Origin: Pleomorphomonas oryzae DSM 16300
GTDB lineage: Bacteria > Pseudomonadota > Alphaproteobacteria > Rhizobiales > Pleomorphomonadaceae
Assembly: GCF_000422965.1 (NCBI RefSeq)
Contig: NZ_AUHB01000001.1
Location: 1 to 64,000 of the forward strand
DNA length: 64,000 nt
Direction: 5' to 3'
The notes beneath the pieces are model-generated. The model was not told the DNA's origin. It was given only the letters and a program-made list of their open reading frames with translations, and did no database searches. Below are positions 51,051 through 61,709 of the stretch, one piece after another. Every line of letters starts with the position of its first letter. The first letter of the stretch is position 1. A program made the position numbers and the translations under genes.

Positions 51051-52655
51051 ATGACCTTTGCCGTTCTGTCCCGCCGTGGCCTCATCAAGGCCTCCCTCGT
51101 TCTCGCCGCCTCGACCGCGCTGTCCACCACCCGCCTGTTGGCGCAGGACAAGACGCGCCTCGTGGTGGCCGCCGACAGCGAGCCGAAGAACCTCAATCCG
51201 GCCGTCGTCGCATCGAACGGCGTGTTCTTCCTGTCGAGCAAGGTGATCGAGCCGCTGGCCGAAGCGTCCTACGACGGCGAGAACGGACTTGCGCCGCGAC
51301 TCGCGCTGTCCTGGCAGGGGGCTGACGATGGCCTCTCCATCACCTTCAAGCTGCGCGAGGGTGTCGTCTGGCATGATGGCAAGCCGTTCACCTCTGAAGA
51401 CGTCGCCTTCTCGGCGCTGGAGGTGTGGAAGCCGCTGCAGAATTTGGGCCGCTCGATATTCGCCAACCTCACCGCGGTCGATACGCCGGATGAGCACACC
51501 GCCGTCTTCAAGTTCAGCAAGCCGACACCGGTCCAGCTGATCCGCAACGCGCTGCCGGTCGTCACCGCCGTGCTGCCGAAGCATGTGTTCGAGGGCACCG
51601 ACCTCAAGGCGGCGCCGGCCATCGACAAGCTGATCGGCACGGGTCCGTTCAAGTTCACCGAGTACAAGCCCGGCGAATATTACCTTCTCTCGAAGAACGA
51701 GAATTACTGGGAAAAGGGCGAGCCGAAGGTGGACGAGATCGTCTTCCGCGTGCTGCCTGACCGGGCCGGCGCCGGCGCGGCGCTAGAGGCGGAGGAAGTG
51801 CACCTCGCCGCCTTCTCGGCCGTGCCGCTCGCCGACCTCGACCGCATCTCCAAGGTGCCGGGCATCAAGGTAATCTCCAAAGGCTACGAGGCGCTGACCT
51901 ATCAGCTCGTCGTCGAGATCAACCATCGCCGCAAGGAACTCAGCGATCTCAAGGTGCGGCAGGCCATCGCCCATGCCATCGACAAAGACTTCGTGGTCAA
52001 GACGGTGTTCCTCGGCTACGCGGCCAGCGCCACCGGTCCGGTGCCGAAGAACGCGCCGGAGTTCTACACGGCCGACGTGCCGACCTACGAGTTCAGCGTC
52101 GACAAGGCCAACGCGCTGCTCGACGAGGCCGGCTATAAGCGCGGCGCCGATGGCACCCGCTTCCAGCTCAAGCTGCTGCCAGCGCCTTATTTCAACGAGA
52201 CGCGCCAGTTCGGCGATTATCTCCGGCAGGCTCTGGCCGCCGTCGGCATCGACGCGGTGATCGTCAACAACGACGCCGCCGCTCACATGAAGGCCGTCTA
52301 CACCGACCACACGTTCGATCTGGCGGTGGCGCCGCCGGTGTTCCGTGGCGACCCGGCCATCTCCACCACCATCCTGGTCCGCTCGGGAACGCCTGATGGC
52401 GTACCCTTCTCCAACCAGGGCGGCTACGCCAACGCCGAGCTCGACGCGCTGATCGACAAGGCGGCGGAGACGGTGGATAGCGCCGCGCGCACCGAGCTCT
52501 ACAAGGAGTTCCAGAAGAAAGTGGCCGCCGATCTGCCGCTGATCAACGTCGCCGAATGGGGCTTCATCACGGTGGCCCGCGACAGCGTCGAGAACGTCGC
52601 CAGCAATCCCCGCTGGGCCGTGTCCAACTGGGCCGACGTAGCTCTCAAGGGGTGA
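51051..52655 (+). CDS. Tat-exported ABC substrate-binding protein, family 5 (peptide/nickel type)
   Basis: 534 residues. The N-terminus carries a twin-arginine motif SRRGLIK (7-13) followed by a hydrophobic stretch and a cleavage site near LLAQD. The mature part is a family 5 binding protein: SEPKNLNPAVVASNGVF, LALSWQGADDGLSITFKLR, VWHDGKPFTSEDV, and DLKVRQAIAHAIDKD. GGAG lies 7 bases before the ATG. No permease or ATPase gene is adjacent. The only family 5-type transporter in the window (31109-35517) lacks a binding protein, so they may be partners. Confidence 0.9.
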   Translation: MTFAVLSRRGLIKASLVLAASTALSTTRLLAQDKTRLVVAADSEPKNLNPAVVASNGVFFLSSKVIEPLAEASYDGENGLAPRLALSWQGADDGLSITFKLREGVVWHDGKPFTSEDVAFSALEVWKPLQNLGRSIFANLTAVDTPDEHTAVFKFSKPTPVQLIRNALPVVTAVLPKHVFEGTDLKAAPAIDKLIGTGPFKFTEYKPGEYYLLSKNENYWEKGEPKVDEIVFRVLPDRAGAGAALEAEEVHLAAFSAVPLADLDRISKVPGIKVISKGYEALTYQLVVEINHRRKELSDLKVRQAIAHAIDKDFVVKTVFLGYAASATGPVPKNAPEFYTADVPTYEFSVDKANALLDEAGYKRGADGTRFQLKLLPAPYFNETRQFGDYLRQALAAVGIDAVIVNNDAAAHMKAVYTDHTFDLAVAPPVFRGDPAISTTILVRSGTPDGVPFSNQGGYANAELDALIDKAAETVDSAARTELYKEFQKKVAADLPLINVAEWGFITVARDSVENVASNPRWAVSNWADVALKG

Positions 52656-52688
52656 TGTAGCCAAAGGGGGGACGCAAGTGTGCGTCCC

Positions 52689-53696
52689 CTACCCGCCCGT
52701 CGTGTTCATGTGCCGGCCCTTCACCGAGGGAATGCCGGTGCGGTCGATGACGAAGTCGTGGCCGCGCGGCTTGTGGGCGATGGCCTTGAGGATTGCCGCG
52801 TCGAGCAGGTCGTCGCCCTCGGAGGCACGCAACGGCGCGCGGAGATCAACCTTATCCTCCTGCCCCAGGCACATGTAGACGGTGCCGGTGCAGGTGACGC
52901 GCACGCGGTTGCAGCTTTCGCAGAAATTGTGGGTCATCGGCGTGATGAAGCCGAGCCGGCCGCCCGTCTCGCGAACGGTCACGTAGCGGGCCGGGCCACC
53001 GGTGCGGTAATTGGTTTCGTCGAGCGTGAAGCGGCGGGCAAGCTGCGCCCTCGCCTCGGTCAGCGGCAGATACTGGGTGAGGCGGTCGCCATCGATTTCG
53101 CCGAGCGGCATGGTTTCGATCAGCGTCATGTCGAAGCCGCGCCCGTGCGCCCAGGCCAGCATGTCGCCAAGCTCGAACTCGTTGACGTCCCGGAGCGCCA
53201 CCGCGTTGATCTTCACCTTGAGGCCGGCGCGCACCGCCGCGTCGATACCGGCCAGAACCTTGTCGAGGCTGCCGGTGCGGGTGATCGCCTTGAACTTGTC
53301 GGCGTCGAGACTGTCGAGCGACACGTTGATGCGGCGAACGCCGCAGGCGGCAAGCTCGTCGGCGTAACGGGTCAGCTGCGAGCCGTTGGTGGTCAGCGTC
53401 ACCTCGTCGAGGCTGCCGTCATCGAGATAGGTCTTGAGCGACCGGAACAGCGCCATGATGCCGCGCCGGACCAGCGGCTCACCACCGGAGATGCGGATGC
53501 GGCGGACGCCGCGCCGGATGAAGGCGCCGCACAGCCGATCGAGTTCTTCGAGCGTCAACAGGTCGCCATGCGGCAGGAACGTCATGTCGCTGGACATGCA
53601 GTAGACGCAGCGGAAGTCGCAGCGATCGGTGACCGAGACACGCAGATAGTCGACGCGCCGGCCGAAGGGATCAATCAGATTGGAAGCGTGCTGCAT
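52689..53696 (-). CDS. moaA: GTP 3',8-cyclase (molybdenum cofactor synthesis)
   Basis: This radical-SAM enzyme converts GTP to 3',8-cyclo-GTP in the first step of molybdopterin synthesis, with MoaC. 335 residues from ATG 53696 ([21 protein letters not shown]). The radical-SAM cluster is CDFRCVYC (about 24-31) and the C-terminal second cluster lies in [14 protein letters not shown]. The chain ends in the GG dipeptide that MoaA needs. A frame extending 28 codons upstream lacks conserved sequence. No other moa genes are near. Confidence 0.95.
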   Translation of the reverse strand: MQHASNLIDPFGRRVDYLRVSVTDRCDFRCVYCMSSDMTFLPHGDLLTLEELDRLCGAFIRRGVRRIRISGGEPLVRRGIMALFRSLKTYLDDGSLDEVTLTTNGSQLTRYADELAACGVRRINVSLDSLDADKFKAITRTGSLDKVLAGIDAAVRAGLKVKINAVALRDVNEFELGDMLAWAHGRGFDMTLIETMPLGEIDGDRLTQYLPLTEARAQLARRFTLDETNYRTGGPARYVTVRETGGRLGFITPMTHNFCESCNRVRVTCTGTVYMCLGQEDKVDLRAPLRASEGDDLLDAAILKAIAHKPRGHDFVIDRTGIPSVKGRHMNTTGG

Positions 53697-53802
53697 GCGG
53701 TTGCGCTCACCCGAAAGCCGAGCCGGCGAAGGTGGCAAGGATAGCCCAACCGGCCGGCGGAGGAAACCTCCAACCGGCATTCATCTTTAAATCCACCCAT
53801 AT

Positions 53803-54288
53803 TCAGACGGGCTTGTCCTTGTCGAGCTGGATATACGAGAGCGGCAGGGCCGTGGTGTACTTGATCTGCTCCATGGCGAAGGCCGAGGAGACGTCGGAAA
53901 TCTCGATCTTGGCGATCAGCCGCTTGTAGAAGGCGTCATAGGCCTCGATGTCCGGCACGACGACGCGCAGGAGATAGTCGACCTGACCGCTCATCCGGTA
54001 GAACTCGACCACTTCCGGGAACTCGCGGATCAACTCGGCAAAGCGGCGCAGCCACTCTTCCGAGTGCTGGTTGGTGACGATGGAGACGAACACCGTCACC
54101 TTGGTGTTGACCGACTTGGGATCGAGCAACGCCACGCGGCGCAGAACGACCCCATCTTCCTCGAGCTTCTGGATGCGCCGCCAGCAAGGTGTCGTCGACA
54201 GCCCCACGCGCTTGGCTACCTCCGCCACCGGAATGGTGGCGTCCTCCTGGAGGATCGAGAGAATTTTCTTGTCCAGCCGGTCCAGCAT
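53803..54288 (-). CDS. Lrp/AsnC family transcriptional regulator
   Basis: 161 residues. The N-terminal winged helix (LDRLDKKILSILQEDATIPVAEVAKRVGLSTTPCWRRIQKLEEDGVV) is followed by the RAM/AsnC effector domain with YRMSGQVDYLLRVVVPD. It is divergent from the histidine kinase gene with a 217-base spacer. The spacer's AT-rich part (54310-54370) is the likely promoter region. Effector and targets cannot be read from the sequence. Confidence 0.92.
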   Translation of the reverse strand: MLDRLDKKILSILQEDATIPVAEVAKRVGLSTTPCWRRIQKLEEDGVVLRRVALLDPKSVNTKVTVFVSIVTNQHSEEWLRRFAELIREFPEVVEFYRMSGQVDYLLRVVVPDIEAYDAFYKRLIAKIEISDVSSAFAMEQIKYTTALPLSYIQLDKDKPV

Positions 54289-54505
54289 GATCGCGCATCC
54301 GCCAATAAAGTGAAATGACTTTCTATTTTAGAAGCCAATGTAGCTACGAATAAGAAATTTTTTCTCCATTTTGTCAAGAGCCGTCGGAAAACGCCCTTCT
54401 TGCTCAATATCTGCACACCGGTCGTTAACCATACGAGCGAACCGGCCGTTAGGGAAAATCGGGCATTAGTGTGACGCAACCACTGGCTGGAAGTTGACAT
54501 AAAGA

Positions 54506-56047
<1,542 letters not shown>

Positions 56048-56116
56048 CCGTCGGAAGCATTCCGCAAATACGCGTAATCGGTTATCAGTGGTTCCCAAAA
56101 GGGAACTGGTTTCGCC

Positions 56117-58870
56117 ATGGACGATCTTCTGCTTCTAGCCGCCCTCGTTGTCCTGACCATTCTGGTCGGCTCGCTGCTCGGGATCATTGCCTTCGCCAGA
56201 ACGCGCGACCTGGAGCGGCGCATCGAGCAGCTGGAGGCAGCCTTGCGCGCGCGCCGACCGGCCGAAGTGCGTGCCGAGACGGTGGCGGCAGCCCCCATTC
56301 CCGAGGTCATCACACCCGAAGCGCAGGCTGAGACGCCTTCCCCATCCGAGGATGCGCGAGAGCCGCTCGAGGAAACGACAAGCGCCGAACAGGCGGCACC
56401 GCCAGCCGAAGAGGAAAAGGCACGGGAACAGGAAGAAGCGGAGGAGCAGCCAGCCGTCGCCGCAAGGACCCCGCAAGAAGAAAGGACTGGCAGCCGCGCC
56501 TCGCTGGAAGAGAAAATCGGCAGCCGCTGGGCCGTCTGGGTTGGTGGGCTGGCGCTCGGTCTCGGCGGTATTTTCCTCGTTCGCTATTCGATCGAAGCCG
56601 GATTGCTTGGCCCGGCGGCGCGGGTATTCCTCGGCCTCGTCTTCTCCGTGCTGCTGCTTGCTGGCGGCGAGTGGCTGCGCCGCTCCGGCTTTGCCGAAAC
56701 GCCCGGTCCGGCGCCGCGCGCCTATATTCCCGGCGTGCTTGCCGCCGCCGGCGCCGTATCGGCCTTCGCGTCGGTCTATGCCGCCTATAGCCTCTACGGC
56801 CTGATCGGACCGGCCTTCGCCTTCGTGGCGCTCGGGGCGGTCGGCGTGGCCACCTTGGTACTGGCGCTCCGGCATGGACCGGCTCTCGCCGCGCTCGGCC
56901 TCCTGGCAGCCTACGCAACGCCACTTCTCGTATCGAGCAACGAGCCGGCGCTGTTGCCGCTGGTCATCTATCTCGCCGTGGTCACCGCCGCCACCTATGG
57001 CGTCGCCCGCCTGCGCCTGTGGCGCTGGCTTGCCGTATCGGCCACCGTCGCAAACATCCTCTGGTCGCTGCTCTTGTCGGCGACCACGGGCACGTCCAGC
57101 AACGCCGCCAACCAGATCTATATTGCCGCCCACTTCCTGATTTCGCTGCTGTTGGCCGCCGTCGTCTTCGTGACCAGCCACGCACCGCGCGAGCGAGCGG
57201 ACGATGCGGCCTTCGATCGGACGGCCACCGGCGTTCTCAGCCTGTTTGCGTTGGCGCTTCTGACTTTCGTGGCCGCCGCCGGCACCGGGCCGGTCACTGT
57301 TGGGCTGATCGTCGTCTTCGCGCTGCTCCTGATGGCGTTGGCCTCCGAATGGCCGGCAGCGCGCGGCCTTGCCGTGACGGCGCTCATCACCACGTTGTTT
57401 GGCTACGGCCTTCTCAACGTCACAGTCCCCCGCGTCGTCACCAATCCGACGACCGGCGAGCCAATGGTGCCGGGCTTTGCCGATCTGCTGGCGTCGCCGG
57501 CCGGTAGCGATTATCTCGGCATCGGCGTCTTGCTGGGGCTGATCCTGACGGTGGCGGGCCTTGCCGGTGCCCTCACCTCGCGCGGTCGACCGCAGCTGGC
57601 CGTCGCCGGTGCCTTCGCAGCGCCCGGCCTCATTGCCATTGCCTATCTCAACACCAGCCTTGATCTCTCGGCATCGCCGACCTTCGCCGTCGCAGCCCTC
57701 ATCGCGGCCGGCTATCTCGCTTCGGTCACCGAATATCTCGACCGCCGGCTCTCACATGACGCCATCGGCCGCAACGGCGCGATCGCCGCCTATGCGGTCG
57801 GCTGCGTCGCGGCGCTGGGCGCGGCGCTCACCATCGCGCTCGAACGGGGCATGCTGACCGTCTCCCTCGCGCTACTGGTCGCCGCCATCGCCTGGGTGGA
57901 GGCGCGACGGCCGGTTGCCGCGCTGAGGCCCACGGCATTGGCAGTCGCCGCCGTGGTGATCGCTCGCGTCGTCTGGGATCCGCGCATTGTCGGCAACGAC
58001 CTCGGCACGACCGTGCTGTTCAACCCGCTTCTCTACGGCTACGGCGTGCCGACGCTTGCTTTCGCCTATGCCGCCTGGCGCTTCGGCCGCACGCCGGGCG
58101 ACCCGCGCCTTGTACCAGCCTTCGAAGCGCTCGCTGTCATCTTCGCGGCGCTGACGGCGACACTGGAAATCCATCACGCCATGAATGGCGGCGATATGTT
58201 CAGGCCGGTGTCCGGCCTTGCCGAACAGAGCCTGCTCAGCATGGTCATGCTGGCGATCTCGCTTGGCCTCAACTGGCTCCGCGTCCGACGGCCTTCTCCC
58301 GTCATGAGCTGGGGAACGCCGATCTTCGGTGGATTGGGCCTTATCTCGGCGGCCATCGGTCTTCTCGTCGTCAATAATCCAGTCGTCACCGGCGAGCCGA
58401 TCAATGGCGGCAGCTTCGATGGCACGCTGCTCATCGGCTATCTGGCGCCGGCCGTGCTCACCTTCCTGATCGCCAGCGTGGCGCGTCACCGGCCCGATCT
58501 TCCCCAGCGCACCGTCACCATCGCCGCCACGGTCGGCGGTCTGCTGGCTGCCATGTGGGCGACGCTCGCCGTGCGCGCCGGCTGGCACACGGGAGATCTC
58601 AGCTGGGGCGACGTACTGGAGGGCGAACTCTACGCCTATTCGGCGGTCTGGCTGGTGCTTGGCCTTGCCGTGCTCGGCATCGGCTTTGCCACCGCGAACC
58701 GGACGATCCGCACGGTGGCGGCGGTGATCATCGCTGTCGTGGTGGCCAAGGTGTTCCTGATCGACACGGCCGGCCTCACCGGGGCGCTCAGGGCCTTGTC
58801 CTTCATCGGACTCGGCGGTGTGCTGGTGGCGATCGGCCTCGCCTATCAGACAATGCTCCGGCGCAGGTAG
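56117..58870 (+). CDS. DUF2339 polytopic membrane protein
   Basis: 917 residues. One span at about 4-24 is followed by a short coiled-coil (RDLERRIEQLEAALRAR) and an acidic Glu/Ala/Pro-rich linker to about residue 130. After LEEKIGSRWAVWVGGLALGLGGIFLVRYSIE about two dozen hydrophobic spans fill the rest. The KIGSRWAVWVGG motif and layout fit DUF2339. Function unknown; possibly a transporter or envelope scaffold. A small hairpin GTTCCC-AAAA-GGGAAC lies about 10-25 bases before the ATG, overlapping the ribosome-binding region, and could modulate its translation. Confidence 0.85.
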   Translation: MDDLLLLAALVVLTILVGSLLGIIAFARTRDLERRIEQLEAALRARRPAEVRAETVAAAPIPEVITPEAQAETPSPSEDAREPLEETTSAEQAAPPAEEEKAREQEEAEEQPAVAARTPQEERTGSRASLEEKIGSRWAVWVGGLALGLGGIFLVRYSIEAGLLGPAARVFLGLVFSVLLLAGGEWLRRSGFAETPGPAPRAYIPGVLAAAGAVSAFASVYAAYSLYGLIGPAFAFVALGAVGVATLVLALRHGPALAALGLLAAYATPLLVSSNEPALLPLVIYLAVVTAATYGVARLRLWRWLAVSATVANILWSLLLSATTGTSSNAANQIYIAAHFLISLLLAAVVFVTSHAPRERADDAAFDRTATGVLSLFALALLTFVAAAGTGPVTVGLIVVFALLLMALASEWPAARGLAVTALITTLFGYGLLNVTVPRVVTNPTTGEPMVPGFADLLASPAGSDYLGIGVLLGLILTVAGLAGALTSRGRPQLAVAGAFAAPGLIAIAYLNTSLDLSASPTFAVAALIAAGYLASVTEYLDRRLSHDAIGRNGAIAAYAVGCVAALGAALTIALERGMLTVSLALLVAAIAWVEARRPVAALRPTALAVAAVVIARVVWDPRIVGNDLGTTVLFNPLLYGYGVPTLAFAYAAWRFGRTPGDPRLVPAFEALAVIFAALTATLEIHHAMNGGDMFRPVSGLAEQSLLSMVMLAISLGLNWLRVRRPSPVMSWGTPIFGGLGLISAAIGLLVVNNPVVTGEPINGGSFDGTLLIGYLAPAVLTFLIASVARHRPDLPQRTVTIAATVGGLLAAMWATLAVRAGWHTGDLSWGDVLEGELYAYSAVWLVLGLAVLGIGFATANRTIRTVAAVIIAVVVAKVFLIDTAGLTGALRALSFIGLGGVLVAIGLAYQTMLRRR

Positions 58871-58942
58871 GGCCGGCTTGCCGGATTTGAGGGAGCTGCG
58901 TATCCTTTGGTGCCCGGCCCGCCGGTCATCGAGGCTATTGCC

Positions 58943-59488
58943 ATGGTTCCCGCCCTTCCGCTCAGGCATCTGCGCCGCCTTGCCGGCATGAAGCAGTTGC
59001 ACCTCGCCGATCTCATGGGCGTCACCCAGCCGACCGTGTCGCGCTGGGAGAACGGAACATTGCCGCTCACCGTCGAGCAGACCCGAACCCTGCAGAAGAT
59101 CTTTGCGGCGCGCCCCGATCCGGCGCAGGACGCCGCGCTGAAGCGGCTCGTCGAGACGTCGAAGAGCCCGGTCCATCTCATCTGCGACCGCACCCACCGG
59201 CTGCTCGCCGCTTCATCGACCCGTGCCGCCGACTGGCGGGTCGATATCGCCGATTATCTGGGACGGTCGCTGCTGGTCTACGCGTCGGAGGAGATTCTGG
59301 CGGCAGAGGCCCGCCTTGACGATCTCGGCTGGCATGACGGCCAGCTGTCCTCGCTTGCCTTCGACACCGGCGCCAACGGCGACCCCGACATCCCCATTCG
59401 CCCCGGCCCGATGCTGTGGGAGCGCGTGACGCTTTCCGATGGGTCATCCGGCCGGCTCGTCACATCCTTTTACGACCAGCACGCATAA
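58943..59488 (+). CDS. Xre-type helix-turn-helix regulator with C-terminal sensor-like domain
   Basis: 181 residues from ATG 58943 (MVPALPLRHLRRLAGMKQ), with GAGG 8 bases upstream; GTG or TTG codons 11-12 codons earlier are possible. The HTH KQLHLADLMGVTQPTVSRWENGTLPLTVEQ spans about 18-47. The remaining 110 residues (VHLICDRTHRLLAASSTRA, then SLAFDTGANGD) look PAS-like and may sense a small molecule. It lies 72 bases after DUF2339 and 59 before the MFS gene on the same strand, so it may regulate either. Confidence 0.8.
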   Translation: MVPALPLRHLRRLAGMKQLHLADLMGVTQPTVSRWENGTLPLTVEQTRTLQKIFAARPDPAQDAALKRLVETSKSPVHLICDRTHRLLAASSTRAADWRVDIADYLGRSLLVYASEEILAAEARLDDLGWHDGQLSSLAFDTGANGDPDIPIRPGPMLWERVTLSDGSSGRLVTSFYDQHA

Positions 59489-59547
59489 TTCATGCGTGGA
59501 AGCTGATCGAGCGCACTGCTAGCCGTCGTCCGAAAGGACCTGTGACC

Positions 59548-60777
59548 ATGACCGGACGCTGGCCGACGATTCTTCTTCTCTGGTTCACCGGGGTGCTGGC
59601 TGCCGCCCAGCTCGGCAAAATGGCGGCCCTGATGCCGGCCATCCGCGCCGATCTCGGCCTGTCGCTGACCGGTGCCGGCCTGATGATCTCGCTGATCGAA
59701 GCCGGCGGAGCAAGCCTCGGCAGTATCGCCGGTATCATCGCCGCTCGCTTTTCGGGCCGCGCGGTCCTGGCAACCGGCTCCCTGTTTATCGCGGTGGCCG
59801 GCCTCGCCGCAGCGGCTGCCCCCGACGCAGCGCTGCTCTATGCGGCGCGCCTCGTCGAGAGCATCGGCTATCTGATGGTGGTCATCGCCGCGCCGAGCCT
59901 GATCGCCATGACGGCCGGCCGTGACAGCGCGGCGGCGTTGGCCCTCTGGAGCACCTTCGTGCCGATCGGCATTGCCGCTGGCACCATAGCCTCCGGCTTC
60001 GCGGCCAGCCTGATCGACTGGCGGTTCATTCTGGTCTTCTGGGCGCTGGCCGTGTTGGTGACGCTCCCCGGCACCTTCCGGCTGCCGGCCATGGCCGAGC
60101 ATCGGCAAACCAGTTTCGCGCCGCCGCCTCTGTCGATTTGGGCGCTGGCCATCGGTTTCGGCTTCTACACGACGCTGGAAGTCGGCGTTCTCGGCATGAC
60201 GCCGGCCTATCTCTCGGAAGCCTGGGGCTTCTCGATCGCCACCGCCGGCGCCATCGCCGGCCTGACGTCCGCCGCGACGATCGCCGGCAGCTTTGCGGCG
60301 GCCCGTCTCATCGGCAATGGCGACGGCGCACAACGGCCACTCGCCCTGATCGCCATCGGCCTTGCGCTACCGGCTGGCTTGTTCTTCCTGGGGTTCCCCG
60401 GCGGTGGCCTCGCAACGCATCTGTCGGGCACCGCCGTGGCAGCGGCGATCATCGTTGCCAACGCCATCTCCGGCCTCGTCGCGGCCGTCGCCTTCGCCCG
60501 GCTGCCGACGCTTTTGCGCCGGAACGGCGTTCCCCTGTCGCTGGTCACCGCCTCGAACGGCGTGTTCGCCCAGTTCGGCGCATCGGGATCGCTGATCGGG
60601 CCACCGCTCGTCGGCTATGTGGCGAGCCGCTGGGGTTGGTCGGTGGTGGCGCCGCTGGTGGCGATCCTGTCGCTCCTGTCGCTTTCCGGCTTTGCGCTCG
60701 GCGAGCGGCTTGCCGGCAAGGCGAGCGACGTCAGGCCATCAGATGTTCGCGCAGGATCAGGCAGCCGAGGCCGATAA
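59548..60777 (+). CDS. MFS transporter
   Basis: 409 residues from ATG 59548 (MTGRWPTILLLWFTGVLAAAQLG). Twelve hydrophobic segments are visible. The cytoplasmic loop 2-3 motif is reduced (ARFSGRAVLATG), and WRFILVFWALAVLV ends the first half. The substrate is unknown; cyanate/nitrate-like and drug efflux MFS proteins share this size. Its last 47 bases overlap the 3' end of convergent mntP. Confidence 0.85.
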   Translation: MTGRWPTILLLWFTGVLAAAQLGKMAALMPAIRADLGLSLTGAGLMISLIEAGGASLGSIAGIIAARFSGRAVLATGSLFIAVAGLAAAAAPDAALLYAARLVESIGYLMVVIAAPSLIAMTAGRDSAAALALWSTFVPIGIAAGTIASGFAASLIDWRFILVFWALAVLVTLPGTFRLPAMAEHRQTSFAPPPLSIWALAIGFGFYTTLEVGVLGMTPAYLSEAWGFSIATAGAIAGLTSAATIAGSFAAARLIGNGDGAQRPLALIAIGLALPAGLFFLGFPGGGLATHLSGTAVAAAIIVANAISGLVAAVAFARLPTLLRRNGVPLSLVTASNGVFAQFGASGSLIGPPLVGYVASRWGWSVVAPLVAILSLLSLSGFALGERLAGKASDVRPSDVRAGSGSRGR

Positions 60778-61300
60778 GCACCAAGCCGCCGACCACTTCG
60801 GCCGAGCGGCCGAATCGATTGCCGATCAACCGGCCCATGATCACGCCGCCGGCCGACATCAGGAAGGTGGTGGCGCCGATCGCCGCGACGATGATCATGA
60901 TGTTCGCCTTGACGAAAGCGAGCGACACGCCGACGGCCATGGCGTCGATGGAGGTGCCGATGGCTGTCATGATAAGCGCCGTTGGCGTGCCGATGAAACT
61001 CACCTCGCAAGCATCCCCATCCTCAGCGCGGAAAGCTAAGAGAACCATACGGCCGCCGACCAGCGTCAACAGGCCGAAGGCCAGCCAATGATCGAAGCTC
61101 GCGACATAGGAGCTTGCGGCGGCGCCGGCCGCCCAGCCGATGAGCGGCGTGATCATCTGGACGATCGCGAACACCGCGCCGACCAGCACCGCATCGCAGA
61201 AACGGCATTGACGCCGTAGGCTGGCGCCGCCGCCGACCGAAGCGAGCAGGCTATCGATGGACATGCCCACGGCGAGCACGGCGATGGAGATCGGAGACAT
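60731..61300 (-). CDS. mntP: Manganese efflux pump MntP
   Basis: MntP exports Mn(II) from the cytoplasm. 189 residues with six membrane spans in two homologous halves. The duplicated acidic motifs GMSIDSLLAS (12-21) and GTSIDAMAVG (about 118-127) carry the aspartates required for transport. The upstream leader contains a yybP-ykoY manganese riboswitch (61340-61463), which independently supports the assignment. It converges with the MFS gene, with a 47-base overlap of coding 3' ends. Confidence 0.93.
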   Translation of the reverse strand: MSPISIAVLAVGMSIDSLLASVGGGASLRRQCRFCDAVLVGAVFAIVQMITPLIGWAAGAAASSYVASFDHWLAFGLLTLVGGRMVLLAFRAEDGDACEVSFIGTPTALIMTAIGTSIDAMAVGVSLAFVKANIMIIVAAIGATTFLMSAGGVIMGRLIGNRFGRSAEVVGGLVLIGLGCLILREHLMA

Positions 61301-61339
61301 CGGCGATACCAGTCGAGCGCAATACCGGATGACGTCGTC

Positions 61340-61463
61340 ACATCTCGCTCGAAGATGGCGTCACCACGGTCTTGCCGGACCTTTCGGCCTTCCGCGCCAC
61401 GCAAGAACTGCGAGCATGTTGACGCGGTCCCGTCTCACGCGACGGTAGCTACTCCCCGATGCA
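61340..61463 (-). promoter_or_regulatory. yybP-ykoY (manganese) riboswitch upstream of mntP
   Basis: The minus-strand leader holds the two conserved loops of this class: GGGGAGTAGC (rc of about 61448-61457) near the 5' end and CAAGACC (rc of about 61367-61373) near the 3' end. GCGTCAACATGCTCGC lies between them, as in E. coli mntP. The closing stem can be drawn as GCATC with GATGT. About 40 bases separate the aptamer from the mntP start. No strong T-run hairpin follows, so control is probably translational or Rho-linked. Exact ends are approximate. Confidence 0.88.
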
Positions 61464-61709
61464 GGTTCGATAGCTGTAGAAAGATCGAAAATCAAGCAAC
61501 ATCAAATACTTAGCTGAAAATGCAACTCATTTGCAAATTAGCCAAGGCAACACTTTCGTGTGGGCGAACCGCTAGCGCCCTGAGAAAACTATCCTTCTTG
61601 GGTCAATTAACAATCCGCCCCGCACGAGAGCATGCGAGCCTTGCGAAGAGCGAATGGCACCCATGCCGCGGATGGCCGGCGACGACGACTGTCGCCGGCC
61701 GTCTGCGCA
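61464..61709. other. Intergenic spacer between mntP leader and dehydrogenase
   Basis: About 245 bases. The left part (61480-61560) is relatively AT-rich and probably contains the mntP promoter. The rest shows no gene, although a non-protein-like plus-strand frame crosses it. Confidence 0.4.
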
